Assembly (NCBI RefSeq): GCF_016808335.1
Contig: NC_053143.1
Location: 3,629,398-3,693,397, forward strand
Length of the DNA stretch: 64,000 nucleotides
Source: Panicum virgatum
Taxonomy: Eukaryota; Streptophyta; Magnoliopsida; Poales; Poaceae
Reading direction: 5' to 3'
This document shows positions 56,123 to 64,000 of the stretch, piece by piece. The translations under genes and the position numbers were made by a program. A model generated the notes under the pieces. That model was not told the origin of the DNA and did no database searches. It saw only the letters and a list, made by a program, of their open reading frames with translations. Position 1 is the stretch's first letter. Each line of letters opens with the position of its first letter.

Positions 56123-56340
56123 GTTTGCTTCTATGAAACCTCTTCCTTTGAAATAAAACTGTAAAAGCTCAAATTTCGTCTTGCTAGCTTCGAAACTTTG
56201 ATGTAAATTATACTCCTTATCTATGTGATGTAAAATATTGTGAAATTGTTGTATCTCTGACTCGTCTTCGTGTGCGGGATGTATACTTGTGTTACGATCC
56301 GATATCAAGGGGCTATATTGGGATTCTACCCGAAGGACCA
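56123..56340 (+). mobile_element. LTR-like block (outer), right part
   Basis: AT-rich sequence with TTGTTGTATCTCTGACTCGTC and GTGTGCGGGATGTATACTTG, similar to the closing part of long grass LTRs; read as the continuation of 50090-53231. The right edge is not defined. Confidence 0.35.
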
Positions 56341-57086
56341 ATGACTATACTGGTTGAGGTGTGTTTAGGTGTTTAGTGCACTCGAATTGGTATATTTCAA
56401 ACTGGTTCTGCCACAGTTCAATGAACAAAATATTACACATTGCGAATATTTGATTGTATAGGATAAATAATAAAAACTAAATATCATGAAGAAATAAGTC
56501 AATACTAAGGAAAAATTTAATCTACAAAGCAAACAAATAATTTAACATTGGGAACAATTAGTTATATAGAGATAAATAATTTTACATAAAGATAAATACA
56601 TCCACATCGTAAAAAATATTTTTATAAGTATATACATGAGCTAAACAAATTAGCATATAAATATAAATTATTTCACACACCAATTTATGAATCTACAATA
56701 CAAATAAATTAAATTGAGTATCACTCGCTCTTAAATGTGAACAAAGAGTACACTACACATGCAAGGATTGGATGGAGATGCCCTCCTGCCATCAAGACTC
56801 AAATCTCCCAATGATGTGGACACCCAAAGTTACTTTCTTTATTATCGTGATGATGATTCAACCCAAAACCATCAATCGTCTGTAAATAAATTCTGACTGG
56901 GAAGAGCATGGGGGATAAAGTCGCCATCCCGCTCCGGCTCACGAGCCCACACACAAAGGCCGCCAGTCATCGCACTACCAGACTAGTACGACCCCTCAAA
57001 GAAAAACCAGACTAGTACGAAAGAAGCCGAGGCTTCCGAGGAAAAGAAACCGAGGCTTCCGAGGAAGCAAGCACCGTCTGCAGAAC
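56341..57086. other. AT-rich spacer
   Basis: No gene is supported. Two short local duplications, ACCAGACTAGTACGA (about 56976 and 57006) and CCGAGGCTTCCGAGGAA (about 57029 and 57050), lie just left of the next element. Confidence 0.5.
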
Positions 57087-57095
57087 CGAAATAAA

Positions 57096-58020
57096 TGGAA
57101 AAAGTTATATTTAGCTCCCTGAACTATGGGCCGAGTTTACATTTTCATCTTGAACTCAAAAACCGGATATTTTACCCCCTCAAACTTGCAAAATCGGAAA
57201 TAAGACCTCTCTAAGTGGTTTTTAGTTTTCCTCTTTTTCTTTTATATTTATTTGGATCAATATTTAAAAAATCATAATAAATCACAAAAAAATCATAAAA
57301 TGAAAAACTAAATTTTGTTGGACTCCACGAGATTAGATCTATGCATTTAATATATTATAAGATATAACTTAGTAAAAATTGTATTTTTAATTGTAAATAT
57401 ATAATTTTCTATAATTAATTCATATATACATCTTCCTTTGTCAAATTATGATAAATTTTTATGGTGAGCTAATAATTATATTATTAATCTTCAGTAAAAA
57501 ATTCATGGTCATTGGATCATTTATTTTTAACAAACTGAAGAGTCTGGTATAGCTTGGAATTAAACTCCTGAATCTATAACTCAGACATAGATGATCCAAT
57601 GAGTATAAAATTTTTACTACAGCTCAATAATTTAATTATTATAGCACTATAAAAATTTCACCATAATTGAGGGACACAAAATGAAGATATGAATTAATAT
57701 TACAAAAATATATATCTAAAATTAAAATAAAATTTTTATAAAATTTTATCATATCATATGTTTACTGCATAGACTTACTCATATGGAGTCCAATAAAATT
57801 TGATTTTCTATTTTATGATTTTTTTGCTATTTACTATAATGTTTCAAAGATTTATTTAAAATAAACATAAAAGAAAAATAGGAAAACCACTAGGAAAAAC
57901 CACCCAGGGAGGTTATATGTCCGGTTTCACTAGTTCGAGGAGGCAAAATATCTGGTTTTCGAGTTTAAGGTGGAAAGTTAAACTCGGCCTATAATTCAGG
58001 GAGGTAAATAGGACTTTTTT
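57096..58020. mobile_element. Mutator-like foldback element, 925 bp
   Basis: CGAAATAAA is repeated exactly at 57087-57095 and 58021-58029, the 9-bp duplication expected of Mutator-like transposition. The halves are inverted: GGACTCCACGAGATTAGAT at about 57329 faces CTTACTCATATGGAGTCC at about 57775, and AACTATGGGCCGAGTTTA faces AAACTCGGCCTATAATT. Long fold-back arms of about 400 bp make up most of it. It has no gene. The same family sits in intron 5 of MFS gene 1. Confidence 0.8.
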
Positions 58021-58161
58021 CGAAATAAAATATAACCTGCGTGGAAGCAAAAGAATTGTTGGGCCAAAATTTTTTTACTGGACCGAATTAGAGCCAGCTA
58101 TCCTCTCCATGGGATAAAAAAAACCCTAAACCCACCACCGGCTCCGGCGCCCGCCCACAGC

Positions 58162-58761
58162 CAGGGTTAAAAAAACCCACGGAACCGGTCCGGACTCCGG
58201 TTACCACGGTAACCGGTCTAACTGGTCCGGACCGGTTCCGGTTTGGGGCGGTTACAAACCGGCCCAAATTCAAATTTTAAATTTGAATTCCGAAAAATGG
58301 AAAAATCTAAAAATTTCCTAAAAATACTTCAAGTTGCGACGAATCTAATGGTGTCAAAAATTTTCAAATATTCATTCATTTGGTATAATTTGCGGGCATT
58401 TGAATTTAAACAAAAAAAATTGTGCATATAAAAGTATACAAATACAATGTAAAACATATTATACATTATATTAATGTAAAAGTAGTACAAAAGAGGGTTG
58501 GATGGTTCATTTAGGCTAAAAACATGTTATACAAAAATTCAAATTTTGAACTGGATTTTTTGTTCAACGGACCGGTTTCCACCCAAACCGGACCGGTTTA
58601 CCGGTCAAACCGGTCGACTAACCGATGGAAACCGATTGAACTGGCGTCTATAGTTTGAAATTTGAATTTGATCGGTTTTTATCGGTTTCCGATCAAACCG
58701 GCCCGATTTACCGGACCCGAACCCGATGGTTTCTGGGGACCGGTCGGTAAATAAATCCCTG
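58162..58761. mobile_element. Non-autonomous hAT element, 600 bp
   Basis: It starts CAGGGTTAAAAAAACC and ends AATAAATCCCTG, hAT-type CAGGG...CCCTG ends. CCCACAGC is repeated at 58154-58161 and 58762-58769. Subterminal regions are full of ACCGGT / GGTAACCG words in both orientations. No transposase. Confidence 0.85.
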
Positions 58762-58911
58762 CCCACAGCCAGGGGTCGTGCGCCCTCCGCGTCGCTGCCA
58801 CTGGTCGAGGGGCGAGTGGGGCCTTGCGGCGGCGCGGGGCGGAGGGGTGACGACGAGGAGAGTAGAGGTGCAAGCGGTGTCGGGTGGCATGTGGATGGGG
58901 TTGGTAGGAAG

Positions 58912-61858
58912 CAGGGTTCTCCTTTTCGTTTTTCGACCGAATCCCGCCATCCGGCGGAAACGGAATTTCGGGCGAAATTTCGCCAAATTTCGCTAATTCC
59001 GAACGAAAAGCGATTTTGAATTCGAAAACCGAAATTTTGTTTAATTCCGACCGAAATTTCGGTTATATTGACCGAAATTTTGGTGAATTTGACCGAAATT
59101 TCGTTTTTGTGGACCGGAAAATGATGCAAATTAACATAAAATGATGTTACTGTACTGTATATATGGAAAAATTGAAAATTTTGGCAAAATTTCCCCTGAT
59201 TATGTGTATATTGACAGTTTATAATGCATAACATATATATAACTCCACAAAACAATGACAAATACATTATTTAACACATAACTCATGTCCAAAGTCCACA
59301 CATACAACGCAATACATCCCAAGTCCATTAGAATTATTACACATAACTCATGTCCAAAGTCTACACATACAACGCAATATATCCAAAGTCCATTAGAATT
59401 ATTACAATCCAAAGATACAACAGAGGTAAAGGCATAGTCCAGAATAATCCATGTAACATATTCTCTGCATTTAAATATTTATGTGAAATGAATTGAATAA
59501 GTAGAGGAAGAAAATGTATAGATAAATTCTGTTGGTAGGATAAGTACATGCACTCTTCAGTCCTCAAATCTCTCTCCCGGTGATCCCTCATACGGCTCGT
59601 CTGTTGGTGGCAAATACACGTACGTAGATGGGTGATATTGCAACTGTGGAGCTCCATATGGTAGGTAGCCGTGATAATCCAAATAAGACAATGCTGCAAC
59701 TGCCTGCGGAAGTGGCGGGTTCTCCACCCCTGGTGGTGGCCACAGAAAGCCCCCTGCAGGGGGAGAAGTACTGTACGGGTTGTAGTACTGACCACTGGAG
59801 GCAGAGTTCGAACTATCTTCATCATATGCAAGTGGGGTCTGTCGACCATATCGACGTGTCGATGTTGTTTGTTGTGGTGAAGTAGGTGCTCCATGATCTG
59901 TATCTTGTGTTGCATGGGTGAAGTCCTCCTCCCCAGTGAACCTTATAGTAGGAGCTATACGATAACCTGAAGTATCAGCTCTTCCACCCTCGTCGCCATC
60001 ACTATCACCACTGTCGTTGCCATCATTACCATCACCTTCACTGCCATCATTGCCATCACCTTCACTGCTACTGGAATCATCATCATCATCATCATCATCA
60101 TGACCGAGTTACGCATAGGCCCCGTCCACGAATCACATATGATCGTGACTCCACATTCATCCCACTCGTTCTTCCACTTCTCTATCTCTTTCTCTATCTC
60201 CTTCACATTCTCATCCAAATATTTTCCATCTATCTCCCTCCCTGATGGTATTTTGATTCCAACACCTGCGGTCATAGAAGAGAAAGCATTAAGATCACAA
60301 TGAGTGATATGTAATGTAACTAAAAATAGATATTGTTACCTTGTTTCTGGGTCTCTATGATCGCAGCCTTAAAGTATGGGTCATCGACTTCCGGCCGGGA
60401 ATACCGACAGCATGGCACGCCTTCGCCCATGCCCTCCCTAGAAGCTCTTTTGATGTCCTCCCCTTGACAGTCCATGGGCCGGTATCAATCCTTTGCTGCC
60501 GTGGAGCACTGCTCAACCCTAGATGGTAGTCCCTAACCCTCTCGGGGACTTGTGACTGGCTCCTTCTGAACATCGAAGGCAGCGGTCCACCACTCCCTCG
60601 ATCAGGATGACTACTACATCCTGATCCGCCACCCCTCTCATATCGTGGCCCAGCTTGCTGCATAAATTCATACTGTTGGCGGGACTGGTGTAAGGCCGCA
60701 TTTAGTTCTGCATCCTCGTCGAGCCCCTGGCCTCCCTCCTCCTCTAGGTCAATGTGCGGCCCCCTTGCACCTTGGTCCCTCAGCAGCTTTTCTCGGGCCC
60801 TTGCTTTAGCTCTAGCCTTGTTCCTGTCCAACTGCTCACTAAAGAAGGCCTTAACTTCGGCTGGAACCGAAGGGCAGTTCTTCACATCTTTCCCCCTATG
60901 TGCCAAATGCTCTTTGAACCGTGTTGCTCCTCCCCCACTCTTCTCCTCCCTGCAATACTTGCATTTGAAACCACCCCTGACCTTTTGGCCATGCTCCCAC
61001 ACTACGTCTGGCATTGTCCTACAATTACAGAAAAATAGCAAGATGTAAGTTCATGAATAACACATGAAGTAGCAACTCGTGTTCTTTTTTATGAATACCT
61101 ACTAACAATCCATTAATATCACATAAACTAACAATTCATTAAAACTACAAATTCATACATATCAACTAACATGAAAAAATTCATACATATCAACTAACTG
61201 ATTTTTTTCTATGCTTTCTATGTCACATGGTCTCTAGAATCTCAAATCAACTAACTTAGATCGACATCAACAAGCATCAACATAAAAAAAAACCTTCTCA
61301 TACCTTAGTTCCCGGAGCCGAGGCGAAATCCGGTCGGTTTCACTGGTTTTCCGCCGGTATTACACCGAAATCCGCTCGGATTACGGCGCCTTTCCGGCAG
61401 CGCATCCAGGGAACGGGATCCGCCCCTTCCCGCCCGGATTTCTGCCCCTTTCCGCCGAGATTTCGGTGGGGGGCGGCGAAAATCGCCGGCGGCGGCGGAG
61501 GGGACCAGAGAGGTGACCGTGGAGGGGAAAAAAGATACTAGGCGCGTCGGGGGGTGAGGACTGAGGAGGAGATAAGGTTAAGCGTGTTAACGGGTTAACG
61601 GGTCCACTCATCGTTAACGGGTCCGAAACCGTTTTGTGATTTTAACCAACCAAATCAACTTATATTTGGACTATTTCAAGTGCTACTCGCTCAAAAAAAC
61701 ACCTAGTTTTTTATCATATTTTTTATAAATTTTTTTTGAATTTTTGAATTTCGAAACGAAATTCACCGAAAAATACCGAAATTTCACTTCCCGGTAACTA
61801 GCGGAAACGAAATTTTCACTGAAATTTCGCCGAAATTTCGCCGAAAATGTAAACCTTG
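58912..61858 (-). mobile_element. Defective hAT transposon, 2947 bp
   Basis: The left end CAGGGTTCTCCTTTTCG and the inverse of the right end, CAAGGTTTACATTTTCG, are inverted. GTAGGAAG is repeated at 58904-58911 and 61859-61866. Subterminal regions are packed with CGAAATTTCG-type words. The element carries a minus-strand transposase gene with an internal deletion. The host sequence it entered is the same GC-rich segment hit by the 600-bp hAT element 150 bp to the left. Confidence 0.88.
59557..61014 (-). pseudogene. hAT transposase with deleted catalytic core
   Basis: Exon 1 (61014-60340) starts M-P-D-V-V-W-E-H-G and carries a BED finger, C-K-Y-C-R-E-E-K-S-G-G then R-F-K-E-H-L-A-H-R-G-K-D-V-K-N-C. 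A frame break lies near G-I-P-G-R-K. Exon 2 begins at 60265 with G-I-K-I-P-S-G-R-E-I-D-G and I-I-C-D-S-W-T, the start of DUF659. Right after D-S-W-T-G-P-M the sequence jumps to an acidic Asp/Ser-rich tail that continues, in a shifted frame, to a Pro/Tyr-rich C-terminus ending at 59557. The RNase-H-like catalytic region and the hAT dimerisation domain are missing. Binding to its termini could remain possible only if translated, which the frame break makes unlikely. Confidence 0.8.
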
Positions 61859-61866
61859 GTAGGAAG

Positions 61867-62481
61867 GGCCAAAGGGTGGAAAGCTGGATTTTCAGTCCCT
61901 TTTAGCTACTCTTTAAGAACTAATAGACTAAAGATTTTAATCCCTCTTTTTAGTTCTTGTGTTTGGCAGCTAGGATTAAAGGAGCCTTTAAAATATCTTC
62001 AGCAGATTACTCATCCTCTTTCCTAATAAAAAAATATATTTTTTTTGAAAATACAAGGTGCTCCAACAGATTACCAATTCCATCACCAGTATCTATTTTT
62101 TTTTCTTTTTTTAATCGCCAAACACACATCTTCTTGCTTAAATGTAGGAAATTCTTCTGCCCATCCTATTATAGAGGGGCCGGCAGTGGGTCAAAATTCA
62201 GCGGTTGATCACGTGGGAGTGGGACAGCAGGCATAGGTCCCACCCATGGGGACGCAGCGCAGGCGTGTCCGCGTGTGATGCTCTGATTTTTTTACTCTGT
62301 CCCCAAATCGATACCAGTGACATCGCAATCTTGGCCATCCGCCACTTAACGACGTACTCATAAGTAAATGGACGATGCTACCTACCTCCGATGACTTCCC
62401 TAATCCCTGCATCATAGTAGAAGGAGAGAGCCACAGCCAAGAGCCAAAGAAAGAGAGGGGAAACGGAAGCCACCAGATCCC
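61867..62481. other. Upstream region of the NLR gene
   Basis: The segment 61880-62000 (TTTTAGCTACTC...TAGTTCTTGTGTTTGGCAG) has the look of a decayed MITE but no clean ends. No TATA box is convincing. The start codon at 62482 has the context ATCCC-ATGG. Confidence 0.45.
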
Positions 62482-63302
62482 ATGGCTGCGGCGGTGCTGG
62501 AGAGCGCGTCAACTGGGGTGATGAACTCGGTCATGGAGAAGCTGGCTGCTCTAATGGGGGAGCAGTACGAGCAGCACAAGGCCGTCCGGAGGGACGTGGC
62601 CTTCCTCATGGACGAGCTCGGCAGCATGAACGCGGTCCTCAAGAAGCTCGCCGGCATGGAGGAGCTCGACCCGCAGACGATGGAGTGGAGGAACCAAGTG
62701 ATGGCCACGGCGTTCGACGTCGAGGACTCCATCGACGACTTCACGCACCAGGTCGGTGACGGTGTCGGCGCCGGCGATGCTGGCTTCGTCGCCAAGATCC
62801 GCCAGTACGTCAACGACCTGAGGGTGCGCCACCGTTTCAACAAGCAGATCCAGGAGCTCAAGAGTCGGGTGATCGAGGTGAGCGAGCGCCGGAAGAGGTA
62901 CAAGGTAGACGATGGAGGCTCCCCTACCTCCAGCTGCGTAGCGATCGACCCTCGGATGGCCGCGCTGTATGCGGAGGCAGCCAACCTTGTCGGCATCGAT
63001 GCTCCGATGGATGAAATCATCAGGTTGCTGAACGATGGTGGCGATGCACCGGGATGGCGGTGCCTGAGAGTGGTGGCCATTGTTGGGTTCGGAGGCCTTG
63101 GCAAAACAACAGTTGCAAATGAGGTGTACCGTAGGCTTGGCGGGCAGTACAGCTTCAAGGCTTTCGTATCAGTGTCCCAAAGGCCCGATCTGGTGAAGCT
63201 TCTTAGTAGGATCGTCGACAAGGTTGGGATGCCACAGCTGAATCATACCAACGAAGTGGAGGATCTCATTGAGAACGTCAGGGAGTTCCTAAAGGACAAA
63301 AG
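62482..63302 (+). CDS. CC-NBS-LRR resistance gene, first exon (partial gene)
   Basis: From ATG 62482 the frame encodes 274 codons. Residues 1-140 form an Rx-type N-terminal coiled-coil domain with D-V-E-D-S-I-D-D-F (79-87) in place of the EDVID motif. Residues 195-210 start the NB-ARC ATPase, with the P-loop G-F-G-G-L-G-K-T-T at 202-210, followed by F-V-S-V-S-Q (RNBS-A). The exon ends at F-L-K-D-K-R with a donor AAAAG-GTGTGC at 63302/63303. If intron 1 is not removed the frame stops at 63321. Such proteins are cytosolic or nuclear immune receptors activated by pathogen effectors. The kinase-2 motif, the rest of NB-ARC and the LRRs must lie beyond 64000. No lesion is seen in the visible part. 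Confidence 0.85.
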
Positions 63303-64000
63303 GTGTGCTCTTTTATACTAAACCGTTTCCATCCTATGCTAATACTACTGCATCAGATGCGCTAGATGCAAGCGTGTTGGTTGGCGAACCCACAAATATG
63401 TTAATCTTTTAGAGCAACTCCAAGAGATTAGCCAAATTATTTTGTAAAAATAAATTTATCTATTATTAAATAAAAAAACATCTCTAATAGACTCTGTAAA
63501 TGACTCCAAATTTAGTGGCTTTTCATCCCACCTCATTCCCTCTCTATTTTTAGATAACCTACCTCACTAGCCATCCATACATTGTCTGTTGGAGTACTCT
63601 ATTATTTATTTGTTAAATCTACTTTTAAGAGTAGCTAAATCAGTAAATTTGGCTAGTCTTTTTGGCTAATCTCTTGGACTGTAAAAAATGACATACTTGC
63701 CGGCTCACTGGTAACCCCATCACTTGCCTCCACACTGGACAGCAAGCATACATCCAGGTCGTGTGAAAAACGTGCACGGTCGCTAAAAAAAATACCATTG
63801 AACATCAAGAATATGTTGGGCATTGAATTTCTAGGATCCTACCTGGCTTATGTTTTTTTTTCTCAGACTAAGGGTCCAAGTTTCAAATAGATTTAAACTT
63901 ACATTCGTTGAAAATCAGTTTAAACTCAAGACTTTATTTGGGAAATGCAGAAAAAATATGTATTCATCTCACCTTATTAGGATTCCAAGGTTGTTGAGCC
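63303..64000 (+). other. Intron 1 of the NLR gene, incomplete at the window edge
   Basis: AT-rich sequence with a MITE at 63411-63682 and no coding signal. No AG acceptor with a following NB-ARC segment is seen before 64000. Confidence 0.6.
63411..63682. mobile_element. MITE with AGAGCAACTCCAAGAGA ends
   Basis: The left end AGAGCAACTCCAAGAGATTA and the inverse of the right end share CCAAGAGATTAGCCAAA exactly; the right terminus beyond that is decayed. It lies in intron 1 of the NLR gene. Confidence 0.7.

Noticed and set aside
59955..60275. Protein with a run of methionines followed by Val/Met repeats
   Set aside because: It is the wrong frame of an Asp/Ser/Gly-rich tail (GAT repeats read as ATG) of the deleted hAT transposase.
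1..64000. tRNA, rRNA, CRISPR arrays or organelle DNA
   Set aside because: None was recognised on reading both strands. The tandem arrays present are transposon-internal repeats or minisatellites without spacer-repeat structure.

Overview
The window is nuclear DNA from a grass (Poaceae), probably a panicoid, although the species cannot be fixed from sequence alone. The evidence is GC-rich first exons beside AT-rich introns and spacers, Rf1-like PPR genes close to those of rice, a CC-NBS resistance gene, and a dense load of Stowaway, hAT, Mutator-like, Copia, LINE and LTR insertions. Only a few stretches are host genes. Most host loci here are broken, and the breaks can be dated against each other by their insertions.

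Left part (1-18 kb). A truncated RING-H2 gene lies at 148-540 (minus). A family of degenerate RING-H2 copies lies at 3.0-4.7 kb and 7.5-7.9 kb (minus); the first two copies and their linkers form a tandem duplication. An Rf-like PPR pseudogene (copy 1, about 9.5-11.9 kb, plus) follows. A 980-bp hAT element with an exact 8-bp target duplication sits in its upstream flank, and a 479-bp insertion splits its reading frame. The rest is non-autonomous elements: a TIR element with 45-bp repeats at 14.2-15.4 kb and a solo LTR at 16.6-17.3 kb.

Middle (18-45 kb). PPR copy 2 (18464-22310) stays in one frame over about 790 codons but carries two in-frame stops and a very young short LTR retrotransposon whose two 123-bp LTRs are identical. 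It lies head to head with a relic first exon of an MFS transporter. A pseudogene of an acyl-protein thioesterase-like esterase follows, with a MITE at its splice acceptor. Next are a deleted Copia element (26000-29161) and two tandem MFS transporter genes on the minus strand. MFS gene 1 (30705-35837) has 14 exons that join to exactly 457 codons including the stop and looks intact. MFS gene 2 (39886-44821) has the same 14 exons but carries an extra base at one splice donor and a lost AG at one acceptor.

Right part (45-64 kb). A decayed MULE transposase gene (minus) is followed by two nested LTR-like blocks (about 50.1-56.3 kb), a Mutator-like foldback element (57.1-58.0 kb) related to one inside MFS gene 1, and two hAT elements inserted 150 bp apart. 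The larger hAT still encodes a BED finger and the start of DUF659 but has lost its catalytic core. The window ends in the first exon of a CC-NBS-LRR resistance gene (62482-63302, plus) whose remainder lies outside.

The likely working genes are therefore MFS gene 1 and the NLR. The PPR, RING, esterase and second MFS loci are relics of local duplication. All coordinates and splice sites were read by eye; no database search was run.
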